DNA of 64,000 bases, from NCBI GenBank assembly GCA_045649685.1, contig JAZRQJ010000012.1, positions 22,095 to 86,094 of the forward strand, read 5' to 3'. Every line of letters begins with the position of its first letter. Within the stretch, counting starts at the first letter, position 1. Of the stretch, positions 26,892 through 35,078 are shown piece by piece. Under the pieces are notes generated by a model that was not told the DNA's origin, searched no databases, and saw only the letters and a list, made by a program, of their open reading frames with translations. This stretch comes from RUG12519 sp045649685 (GTDB lineage: Bacteria > Bacillota > Clostridia > Oscillospirales > Ruminococcaceae). The position numbers and the translations under genes were made by a program.

Positions 26892-28247
26892 ATGACAAAT
26901 TTTGCTAGTGTTGTTGACGTTGTTAAGTCTAGCCTTGAAAGTGAGTTGTCCCCAACGGCATATAATTTATGGATTGCTCCTCTAAAAGCAATTGAACTAC
27001 GAGATTCTGACGTTGTCCTTTCTTTAAATAATGAATTTCAAAAAAATATTATAATGACTAAATACAGCCATATGCTATGCAAAGGGTTTAAAGACATTTT
27101 GGGTTTTGATGTTAAAATAACAATAATTGTAGAAGAAGATGAAGAAGACAACAACTCCCAGTCTACCAACCACCCTAACGAAACATCTAATAATTCACCT
27201 TCTCAAATTTTAGACAACATCTATAGTAATGGTGAATATCAATATACTTTTGACACGTTCATTGTTGGTAGCACAAATACTTTTGCATATGCAGCATGTA
27301 AAGCAGTGGCCCAAAATCAAACTGGAGCATATAATCCTTTGTTTATTTATGGCCCCAGCGGAATGGGAAAAACTCACCTACTTCTTGCAATAAATCATGA
27401 AGTCAAAAAAAATAATCCAGCCTTAAACATAGTCTATATAAACGGTGAAGCATTCACAAATGAATTTATTACTGCAATCGAGCAGGAAACAACAAGAGAA
27501 TTTCACGAAAAATATAGAAATGTAGACTATCTATTAATGGACGATATTCAATTCTTGGCAGGAAAAACTCAAACGCAGGAAGAATTTTTCTATACTTTTA
27601 ATGAGTTACATCAAGTAGGAAAACAAATTGTGTTGACATCAGACCGTCCTCCAAAAGAGATAAAAACATTGGAAGACAGACTCCGAACTAGATTTGAATG
27701 GGGGCTTTTGGCAGACATAGCCCCATCTGATTTTGAAACACGAGTTGCAATAATAAGAAGAAAAGCACAATTACTACACATTGAAATTCCAGATGAAGTT
27801 GTAAAATATATAGCAAAAAATTTAAAAAACAATATAAGACAATTAGAAGGTGCGGTTAAAAAAATGAAAGCATATAAGCTTTTAGCCAATTCCTCTCCTT
27901 CTATTAACATGGCTCATTCTATAATACGCGATATATTGAATGATGACCAACCAACTCCTGTAACCATTGAAAAAATTATAGGTGAAGTTGGCAGAACGTT
28001 TAATGTTTCTGAAAAAGATATAAGATCAACCAAACGTCAATCACAAATTGCAAAAGCACGCCATATTGCAATTTTTGTTGTTCGTGAAATTACTCAGGCT
28101 CCTTATGAAGAAATCGGAAAAGAATTTTCAAATAGAGATCACTCAACAATAACATATTCATTAAAACAAGTAGAAACCATGATGAAAAAAGACCCAAAAC
28201 AAAAAGAAATCATAGAAGACATAATAAAAAATATTAGGGATCAATAA
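26892..28247 (+). CDS. dnaA: DnaA replication initiator
   Basis: AAA+ initiator that binds and melts the origin. Domain I occupies about residues 1-80 (LSPTAYNLWIAPLKAIEL), domain II is a short Asn/Ser-rich linker, domain III has Walker A GPSGMGKTHLL and Walker B YLLMDDIQFL, and domain IV ends with the DNA-binding helices QIAKARHIAIFVVREIT and NRDHSTITYSLKQVE. The canonical signature is GRDHTT; here the first Thr is Ser, and the usual RQ of the preceding helix is RH. Both positions lie on the DNA-contacting face in known structures, which may matter for the box variant seen at this origin. 451 residues. GGGAGG is about 14 bases from the ATG, unusually far. Confidence 0.96.
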   Translation: MTNFASVVDVVKSSLESELSPTAYNLWIAPLKAIELRDSDVVLSLNNEFQKNIIMTKYSHMLCKGFKDILGFDVKITIIVEEDEEDNNSQSTNHPNETSNNSPSQILDNIYSNGEYQYTFDTFIVGSTNTFAYAACKAVAQNQTGAYNPLFIYGPSGMGKTHLLLAINHEVKKNNPALNIVYINGEAFTNEFITAIEQETTREFHEKYRNVDYLLMDDIQFLAGKTQTQEEFFYTFNELHQVGKQIVLTSDRPPKEIKTLEDRLRTRFEWGLLADIAPSDFETRVAIIRRKAQLLHIEIPDEVVKYIAKNLKNNIRQLEGAVKKMKAYKLLANSSPSINMAHSIIRDILNDDQPTPVTIEKIIGEVGRTFNVSEKDIRSTKRQSQIAKARHIAIFVVREITQAPYEEIGKEFSNRDHSTITYSLKQVETMMKKDPKQKEIIEDIIKNIRDQ

Positions 28248-28665
28248 CCCTTTTATTTTTTGACAATTTTACTTTTCAACATAGTTTTTACATTTCAACA
28301 ATTTATATTTTTAGCTGTTAAATTTAAGTTTTCAACTATTAGTTTTTAAAATGTTAATAACACAAACTGTTAAAAAATTTTAAAAACTAATTTTTATTTT
28401 AACTTTTTCTACTTTTCAACCAAAGTTTTCAACATTCTTAACAAAGTTTTCAACATTTTATTTTAAAAACTTTTAATTAACCGTTTTCAACATATTTTTA
28501 ATAATCGCACGTTAAAAAAACAATGCTAAAAAACGCCGGTAATATCACGTTTGTTGGGTTTATCTAGTTTTCAACACCCTCTACTATAACTACTAAAAAG
28601 TATTACATTTATTTACTTATTATTTATATTAACAATTAATGTTAAAAAGATTGGAGAGATATTAA
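28248..28665 (+). other. oriC: Chromosomal origin of replication (oriC), dnaA-dnaN region
   Basis: 418 bp of very AT-rich sequence between dnaA and dnaN. Six exact TTTTCAACA 9-mers, all on the plus strand, start at 28273, 28426, 28447, 28484 and 28568 plus a one-base variant ATTTCAACA at 28292; near variants TTTTCAACT (28329) and TTTTCAACC (28413) bring the set to eight (five exact). The canonical TTATCCACA is absent. The last box (28568-28576) is followed by CCCT and then CTACTATAACTACTAA, a DnaA-trio-like run, and then an AT-rich unwinding stretch. This is the order box-GC patch-trio-AT known from Bacillus. Confidence 0.85.
28581..28640 (+). other. DnaA-trio-like element and AT-rich unwinding region
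   Basis: Triplets CTA-CTA-TAA-CTA-CTA start at 28581, four bases after the last DnaA-box-like 9-mer, and run into about 40 bases of almost pure A/T. In Bacillus subtilis the equivalent trio guides DnaA filament growth onto single strand. Assignment is by pattern only. Confidence 0.65.
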
Positions 28666-29778
28666 ATGCAATTTTCTTGTTCCCTAAATACTTTAAGTGA
28701 AATAGTTAACAACGTTTCATTGGCCATATCAGCCAAAACCAATACTATTCCAGCTTTAGAAGGAATTTTATTAAGTAGTGTCTCTAATAGAGAGCTAAAA
28801 TTAACAGGATACAATTTAGATATTGGCATATTAGGCTCGTTAGAAGTTAAAATTCAAGAAGAGGGATCAATCGTTTTAAACGCACAATTATTGCGAGAAA
28901 TTTTAAGAAAGATGGCCGGTCCAATAGTTAACTTTTCAGTAAATGATAAATTTATAACTACAATAAGCGACAATGAAACAGAATACAAGATAATTGGAAT
29001 AAATCCAGAAGACTATCCAACAATACCGCAAGTTGGAGTTAATCAAACACTAAAAATAAAAGATAATATTTTAAAAACTATGATTTCACAAACTTTGTTC
29101 GCTGTTTCGCAAAATCCAGCACAAAATCCTATATTATGTGGATCTATGTTTAAAGTTGAAAATGGATGCTTAAATGTAGTATCCGTAGATGGATATAGGG
29201 TTGCACTTAGTAAACGAAAAATAGAAACGAATCTTTCCAATGTAAATTTTGTTGTTCCAAGCAAAACATTAAATGAAATATGCAAACTTTTAAAAGAGGA
29301 AGATGATTCAGAAACAATAATAGAAATTAGTCAGAGTCACGCAGTATTTAAAATTGGTGGATATTTTATTATTACAAGATTACTTGAAGGTTCGTTCATA
29401 GATTATGAAGCAGCTATTCCTAAAAAAAGTTCTACAACAGTTTTAACAGACCCTAAAGAAATGACCCAAAGAATAGAACGTGTATCTATAATGGTTACTA
29501 ATAGAATAAGCGTGGTTATGAAAGTTGAAGAAAACAAGGTGTTTTTACAATGTGAAAGTACTTTGGGACAAGCTAACGATATGCTTTCAGTTGAAATGAC
29601 GGGAGAACCAATTGAAAAAATTGCATTTAACAATAGATATATGTTAGAAGCTTTGAAGCATGCTGAATGTGAAAAAATAAAGATTAATATGGATGGCCCT
29701 GTTATGCCAATAAAAATAGAGCCGGTAGATAGTGATGAGTTTTTATATTTAGTTTTGCCAGTTAGATTAAAAGCTTAA
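28666..29778 (+). CDS. dnaN: DNA polymerase III beta sliding clamp
   Basis: Ring-shaped processivity clamp. Three similar domains of about 120 residues can be followed; SVDGYRVALSKRKI lies in domain II and the C-terminus ends YLVLPVRLKA, the conserved clamp tail (usually MPMRL). 370 residues, full length. GGAGAG precedes the ATG. It follows oriC, the normal Bacillota position. Confidence 0.96.
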   Translation: MQFSCSLNTLSEIVNNVSLAISAKTNTIPALEGILLSSVSNRELKLTGYNLDIGILGSLEVKIQEEGSIVLNAQLLREILRKMAGPIVNFSVNDKFITTISDNETEYKIIGINPEDYPTIPQVGVNQTLKIKDNILKTMISQTLFAVSQNPAQNPILCGSMFKVENGCLNVVSVDGYRVALSKRKIETNLSNVNFVVPSKTLNEICKLLKEEDDSETIIEISQSHAVFKIGGYFIITRLLEGSFIDYEAAIPKKSSTTVLTDPKEMTQRIERVSIMVTNRISVVMKVEENKVFLQCESTLGQANDMLSVEMTGEPIEKIAFNNRYMLEALKHAECEKIKINMDGPVMPIKIEPVDSDEFLYLVLPVRLKA

Positions 29779-29818
29779 TATATAAATATAGCTATTATTT
29801 TTAAGGATGTGTAAAATT

Positions 29819-30037
29819 TTGAAAAATATACATATAAATACGCAGTATATTAAATTGGGAGATTTTTTAAAATTAGCTTCAATTTGCTCATCAGGAGGAG
29901 AAGCTAAAATAAAAATTGCTAATGGAGATGTATTGGTTAATAATGAAATATGTACTATGAGAGGAAAAAAATTGATAGATAAAGATGTAATTACCGTTGA
30001 TGGTATGGAGTACATAGTTAAAAATGAAACTAATTGA
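29819..30037 (+). CDS. yaaA: YaaA, S4-domain RNA-binding protein
   Basis: Small S4-domain protein between dnaN and recF in most Bacillota. The S4 core reads IKLGDFLKLASICSSGGEAK then VLVNNEICTMRGKKLIDKDVI. The ATG at 29807 lies inside the AAGGATG ribosome binding site, so the TTG at 29819, 12 bases after AAGG, is a better start and gives 72 residues. It overlaps recF by 14 bases. The exact RNA target is unknown in the family. Confidence 0.9.
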   Translation: MKNIHINTQYIKLGDFLKLASICSSGGEAKIKIANGDVLVNNEICTMRGKKLIDKDVITVDGMEYIVKNETN

Positions 30038-31127
30038 GTGCTTAATTGATGGATATAAAAATTTAAAAAATGTAGAAATATATCCATGCGATGGAATTAA
30101 CGTAGTATATGGAGCTAATGCTCAAGGGAAAACTAATTTAATTGAAGCCATAGGTTTGTTTTCTGGCAGAGAGCGTTTTCATGGAAAAGATGCAAATAAT
30201 ATTGCATTTGATAGAGATTTTTGCAAATTACAAATAAAATTTAATGATATGAAGCGAGATCAAATAGCCGAAGCAACACTCTCTAAAAAAAGCAAATTTT
30301 TTCTAAATCGAGTTCCTTTGAAAAGATTATCTGAATTTTGTGGTTGTTTTAACACGGTGTCTTTTGCTCCTGCCCATATTTCTATAGTTCAAAACGATCC
30401 TAGAACCAGAAGAAAATTTATTGATGATGCTATAACGCAAATTAGACCTGAATATGCTAAATATTGCAGACAATATGAGCGAATATTAAGTCAGAGAAAT
30501 ATTCTTTTGAAAAATAATAATCATGTTAGCAGTGCGACTATTGAAATATGGAATGTTCAGATGGCTAAAATTGGAACTATAATAACCATGATGCGTCAAG
30601 ACTATATTGATAAGATTTCGCAAATCTTAGAAGATATATATTCTGGTATTTCAATGGGTAAAGAATCGCTAAAAATATACTATATGTCAACTGTTTTTGA
30701 TAGGAAGTTGCAAAATATTTATAGTGAAGATGATGCAAAAGAATATATGAAAAAATTAGAAGACAATGAAAAATCTGACTTTGAGATGGGATTTACCAAA
30801 ATAGGTGTTCATAGAGATGACTTTATATTAAAAATTGATGGACTAAACGTCAGAGAATATGGATCTCAGGGACAGCAAAGGTCTTGTATAATTGCGCTGA
30901 AATTGGCTGAGGCAAAGCTTTTAAAGTTAATTAAAGGAACAAATCCAATTGTTTTGTTAGATGATGTTATGAGCGAATTGGATGTTGATAGGCAGTCGTA
31001 TATTTTAAACCATGTTAAAGGGAATCAGGTGTTTATTACTTGTTGTGATATATCTAATACTATTAGTCTAAAAGACGGAAAAATATACCATGTGCAAAAT
31101 GGAGAAATAGAATTGATGACAAAATAG
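30024..31127 (+). CDS. recF: RecF recombination mediator ATPase
   Basis: SMC-like ATPase that helps load RecA at gaps. Walker A is YGANAQGKTNLIEAI near residue 30, the signature is EYGSQGQQRSCIIALKLAEA, and Walker B is PIVLLDDVMSELD. 367 residues is normal. It overlaps yaaA and is followed 11 bp later by remB, as in Bacillus. Confidence 0.95.
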   Translation: MKLIECLIDGYKNLKNVEIYPCDGINVVYGANAQGKTNLIEAIGLFSGRERFHGKDANNIAFDRDFCKLQIKFNDMKRDQIAEATLSKKSKFFLNRVPLKRLSEFCGCFNTVSFAPAHISIVQNDPRTRRKFIDDAITQIRPEYAKYCRQYERILSQRNILLKNNNHVSSATIEIWNVQMAKIGTIITMMRQDYIDKISQILEDIYSGISMGKESLKIYYMSTVFDRKLQNIYSEDDAKEYMKKLEDNEKSDFEMGFTKIGVHRDDFILKIDGLNVREYGSQGQQRSCIIALKLAEAKLLKLIKGTNPIVLLDDVMSELDVDRQSYILNHVKGNQVFITCCDISNTISLKDGKIYHVQNGEIELMTK

Positions 31128-31138
31128 ATGGAGGGAAA

Positions 31139-31384
31139 ATGTATTACGATATAGGAGATTTTCGAGCTATAAATTCAAAAGAACTAATTGGTGTGTTTGA
31201 TATTGATGCAACAACAGTCTCTAAAAAAACTAGGGATTATTTGAATTTGTGTGAAAAACAAGGAAAACTGGAAAATATATCACATGATAATATTCCCCTC
31301 TCATTTGTTGTGTCGAAAAAACGAACATATTTTAGTCCTATTTCTGCCAAGACAATATATTTGAGAACGCTTAAACACGATTGA
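31139..31384 (+). CDS. remB: RemB-like DUF370 protein
   Basis: 81 residues, DUF370 family. MYYDIGDFRAINSKELIGVF at the start and SFVVSKKRTYFSPISAKTI near the end follow Bacillus RemB (YaaB), a probable DNA-binding regulator related to RemA. GGAGG precedes the ATG. It ends the dnaN-yaaA-recF-remB group; 283 bp follow before gyrB. Confidence 0.85.
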   Translation: MYYDIGDFRAINSKELIGVFDIDATTVSKKTRDYLNLCEKQGKLENISHDNIPLSFVVSKKRTYFSPISAKTIYLRTLKHD

Positions 31385-31511
31385 TTTTAGTGGTTTAATT
31401 TGAACTTGTTTGGTAGATTGCAAATGATATTATTAGTGCGTAAACTATTGAAAAAATCAACAAAAATATTAGTTGTAAATTATACTATATGGCAAATACT
31501 CTAATTATATG

Positions 31512-31550
31512 TTGAATGAACTTGAATTTTCGTTCAATAAACGGTAAAAT
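31512..31550 (+). promoter_or_regulatory. Putative gyrB promoter within an inverted repeat
   Basis: TTGAAT (31522-31527), 17-base spacer and TAAAAT (31545-31550), about 110 bases before gyrB. The -35 box lies between the arms of an inverted repeat, TTGAATGAA (31512-31520) and TTCGTTCAA (31529-31537). The arms could be an operator. The rest of the 283-bp gap shows nothing recognised. Confidence 0.6.
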
Positions 31551-31667
31551 AGACATATGACGAATATTAAATATGTGTGATTAAATTTTTATTTAGTGTG
31601 TTTGCTTAGTTGAATAAAAACTTAATTTAAATGTTTGTTTTGAATAGAAAGGTATGGAACAAAAATT

Positions 31668-33587
31668 ATGGGTGATATGAGGCAATATAACGAAGAGAAT
31701 ATTCAGGTTCTAGAAGGGCTGGAAGCTGTTAGAAAAAGGCCAGGAATGTACATTGGCTCAACTGGTGCTAGAGGTCTCCATCATTTGGTATATGAAATAG
31801 TAGATAATTCTATAGACGAAGCTTTGGCTGGATATTGCAAAAGAATTGATGTTGAGATATTGCCTGATAATATTATAAGCGTTTCGGACGATGGACGTGG
31901 TATTCCAACCGGAATTCATCCTAAAGAAGGAATTTCGGCTGTTACGGTTGTTTTCACAATTCTTCATGCTGGTGGTAAATTTGGTGGAGGCGGATATAAA
32001 GTATCTGGAGGTCTTCATGGAGTTGGAGCATCTGTTGTTAACGCATTAAGTGAGTGGCTTGAAGTTACGGTAAATGATGGCCAAAAAACATATTTTCAGC
32101 GTTTTGAGCGTGGAAAATATGAAGAACAGTTGAAGGTTGTTGGAACAACAGACAAAACTGGAACTAGAGTTGTTTTTAAAGCAGATAGTGAAATTTTTAG
32201 TGAGCTTGAATATGACTATGAAGTGCTTTTGAAAAGACTGAGAGAACAAGCTTTTTTGAATGCTGGAATTAGAATTGTTATTTCAGACAAAAGACACGCT
32301 GAACCAGTTAGTGAAGATTTACACTATGAAGGTGGAATTAAAAGCTTCGTTGAATATATTCATAAAAAAAGAGGCTTTGAGACGTTACATGATATAGTGT
32401 ATTTAAAGACTCAAACAGATACTTCTCAAGCTGAGGTTGCGCTTCAATATAATGATAGCTACAATGAGTTAATTCTTTCTTTTGCTAATAATATACATAC
32501 AACAGAAGGCGGAACGCATGAAATAGGATTTAAAAATGCGTTGGTTAAAGTTTTAAATGAATATGGAAAGCGCAATAACTTGCTTAAAGATGGCGAAAGA
32601 CTGACAGGTGATGATTCTAGAGAGGGTTTAACAGCAATAATTAGCGTTAAATTGATGGAAACTGAGTTTGAGGGGCAGACTAAAACCAAATTAGGAAATG
32701 TTGAATGTAAGCCTATGCTTGAAAAATTGGTTTGTGAAAAATTAACCGACTTTTTGGATGAAAACCCCTCAATTGCTGCAAGCATAATGGACAAGTGCTT
32801 AATTGCGAAGAAAGCTAGAGAAGAAGCAAGAAAAGCTAGAGAATTAACTAGAAGAAAATCTTCGATGGATGGAGCATCTTTGCCAGGAAAATTGGCAGAC
32901 TGTTCTGAGAGAGATCCGCTTTTAACAGAGCTTTATATAGTTGAGGGAGATTCGGCAGGTGGTTCTGCAAAAAGTGGAAGAGAGAGGAAATATCAAGCTA
33001 TTTTGCCACTTTGGGGAAAAATGCTTAACGTTGAGAAATCTCGCCTTGATAGAGTTTATGGAAATGAAAAATTGATGCCGGTTGTAACAGCGCTTGGAAC
33101 TTCAATTGGAGAAGATTTTGATATTTCTAAATTGAGATATAACAAAATAGTTATTATGGCCGATGCCGATGTTGACGGAAGCCATATTAGGACGCTGCTT
33201 TTAACATTTTTCTTTAGATTTATGAGGCCGCTTATATCTGAGGGACATGTTTACTTAGCACAACCACCTCTATATAGGTTAACTCATGGCAAAAAACATA
33301 AATATGCTTATTCTGATGCAGAAAGAGATGCTTATTTAAACGATATATATGCTCAAAAGCCTGACGCTAAGGTTAGCATCCAAAGATATAAAGGTCTTGG
33401 TGAGATGGATCCAGAGCAGCTTTGGGAAACAACAATGAATCCGGAAAACAGAGTTATGATTAGAGTTGAAATGGAAGATGCTGAAGCTGCAGATGAAACA
33501 TTTACAATTTTAATGGGAGATAAGGTTGCGCCTAGAAGAGAATTTATTGAGAAAAATGCGCAGTATGTTCAAAACTTAGATGTTTAG
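31668..33587 (+). CDS. gyrB: DNA gyrase subunit B
   Basis: ATPase subunit of gyrase. The GHKL ATPase site shows EIVDNSIDEALAGYC, DDGRGIPTG and GGLHGVGASVVNALS; the TOPRIM domain shows EGDSAGGSAKSGR and DADVDGSHIRTLLL; the C-terminal part has RYKGLGEMDPEQLWETTM. 639 residues is the usual Gram-positive length. AAAGG is about 14 bases from the chosen ATG; a second ATG four codons later is also possible. Confidence 0.97.
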   Translation: MGDMRQYNEENIQVLEGLEAVRKRPGMYIGSTGARGLHHLVYEIVDNSIDEALAGYCKRIDVEILPDNIISVSDDGRGIPTGIHPKEGISAVTVVFTILHAGGKFGGGGYKVSGGLHGVGASVVNALSEWLEVTVNDGQKTYFQRFERGKYEEQLKVVGTTDKTGTRVVFKADSEIFSELEYDYEVLLKRLREQAFLNAGIRIVISDKRHAEPVSEDLHYEGGIKSFVEYIHKKRGFETLHDIVYLKTQTDTSQAEVALQYNDSYNELILSFANNIHTTEGGTHEIGFKNALVKVLNEYGKRNNLLKDGERLTGDDSREGLTAIISVKLMETEFEGQTKTKLGNVECKPMLEKLVCEKLTDFLDENPSIAASIMDKCLIAKKAREEARKARELTRRKSSMDGASLPGKLADCSERDPLLTELYIVEGDSAGGSAKSGRERKYQAILPLWGKMLNVEKSRLDRVYGNEKLMPVVTALGTSIGEDFDISKLRYNKIVIMADADVDGSHIRTLLLTFFFRFMRPLISEGHVYLAQPPLYRLTHGKKHKYAYSDAERDAYLNDIYAQKPDAKVSIQRYKGLGEMDPEQLWETTMNPENRVMIRVEMEDAEAADETFTILMGDKVAPRREFIEKNAQYVQNLDV

Positions 33588-33679
33588 CTTAAACTTTTCA
33601 ATTTAGTTTTTATGAGTTAAGATTGCCTATATTTTTGTTTTTTCGATGAATTAATTGTTTTTTAGAAAAAGAGGTTGTT

Positions 33680-34300
33680 ATGAAAATAGAAAATGGTGAT
33701 TCGGTTAAACCTAGTGAGCTAATTGCTAGTTTTGAGCAGGAAGCTGATGGCTATTATGATGAATATGACAAGAAGAAGCATTTTAAGGTTTCTTATGACT
33801 TAAGGCCAGACGAAATAAAATTGGGGCTTAAACGGTTTCAAAAAGAGACCCGCAAAAAAAGGCGATATTTATATATTGCTCTTTGTTTAGTTGTTGTTTT
33901 GATAAATTTTTATGATATGGTTTTTAGACATAATATTAGTCCATATAATTATTTCTTTATAGGTGCGTCTTTTGCGGTTATATATATAATAATTTATACT
34001 CCTATTTTGCACAGAAACAATATTGCTAAAGCTGTTGCGAACGAAAAACTTAAATTTAGCATGCGATTTTATGATGATTTAATATATATAAAGCAGAGTG
34101 AAGGATCTAATAGGATACCATATACGAGTTTAGATAATAAGTTTATTGAAGATGATGAAAAGTTTATGGTTATTTGCTCAGATCAGAGTATGTATATAGT
34201 TCCCAAAAGATGCTTGAATGATGAAAAAATAGCGAAAATTAGAGAATATGCTAAAAAATTTGAAGAGAGATATATTCTTGAAACAAAAGGAGCAAATTAA
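33680..34300 (+). CDS. YcxB-like membrane protein, copy 1
   Basis: 206 residues: a polar N-terminal part, two adjacent membrane helices at about residues 65-115, and a C-terminal YcxB-like soluble domain with MRFYDDLIYIKQSEG and a closing VPKRCLNDEKIAKIREYAKKF. Function of the family is unknown. It sits between gyrB and gyrA, which are normally close neighbours, and has a paralogue directly downstream. GAGG precedes the ATG. Confidence 0.72.
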   Translation: MKIENGDSVKPSELIASFEQEADGYYDEYDKKKHFKVSYDLRPDEIKLGLKRFQKETRKKRRYLYIALCLVVVLINFYDMVFRHNISPYNYFFIGASFAVIYIIIYTPILHRNNIAKAVANEKLKFSMRFYDDLIYIKQSEGSNRIPYTSLDNKFIEDDEKFMVICSDQSMYIVPKRCLNDEKIAKIREYAKKFEERYILETKGAN

Positions 34301-34361
34301 TATATATTAATAATGATCTGAGGTGACACTTTGTTACTTAAAGGAATAGGTGGAAAAATTT

Positions 34362-35021
34362 ATGAGCGAAGTTAGAGATAAGTGTGTGGAATTTAGTGAG
34401 TCTGAAAGGAGCACTAGTTGCTTATTATCTAAATATATCGGCAAATTGCCACATTTTCAAATATCATACCAATTGACGGCAAAAGACATAAAAATTGAGT
34501 TACGGAGAATTTTAATAGAAAACCTGAAAAAAACGGGTGCGTTTTTTGTAACTATTTGTTTAATAATATTATTTTGTTTTGTGTCAATTTTAGGTGTTAT
34601 AGGGTTGCAGAGTGGTCATGTTGATTATTTTCATATTTTTATGGTAATTGTTGGTGGTTATGGCCTAGGGGCTGGTATTGGACAGATTTTATTTGTGTTT
34701 TCATTTGTAAAAAAATCGCTGAAGATTATGATGGATATGATTAAAAGCTCTGGGAATAATTTCAATTTGCGTTTTTATGATGATTTATTGTTTGTCAGTG
34801 ATTTTAATGGAATGAATATAATGTTATATTCGGGGGCAAATAATACAATTACTGAGAATGATTTAAGATTTATCATTTCTAGCACGGTATACCACAAAAT
34901 GATAAGTTTTAATTATATAGTTCCAAAACGATGTTTAAGTGATGAAGAAATAGCAAAAATTAGGAAATATGCTAAAAAGTTTGAAGAGAGATATATTGTT
35001 AAAACAAAAAAGACTAAGTAA
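34362..35021 (+). CDS. YcxB-like membrane protein, copy 2
   Basis: About 219 residues, same plan as its upstream neighbour: two membrane helices, then LRFYDDLLFVSDFNG and the shared tail VPKRCLSDEEIAKIRKYAKKF. The N-terminal halves have diverged strongly, while the last 30 residues are nearly identical between the two. The ATG at 34362 has GGTGG eight bases upstream; a GTG at 34350 with AAAGGA is an alternative. Tandem duplication inside the gyr locus. Confidence 0.72.
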   Translation: MSEVRDKCVEFSESERSTSCLLSKYIGKLPHFQISYQLTAKDIKIELRRILIENLKKTGAFFVTICLIILFCFVSILGVIGLQSGHVDYFHIFMVIVGGYGLGAGIGQILFVFSFVKKSLKIMMDMIKSSGNNFNLRFYDDLLFVSDFNGMNIMLYSGANNTITENDLRFIISSTVYHKMISFNYIVPKRCLSDEEIAKIRKYAKKFEERYIVKTKKTK

Positions 35022-35078
35022 TATTAATTATATTTAACATAAAATGTAATATATTTTTGAGAAATCAAGGAGACGGTT

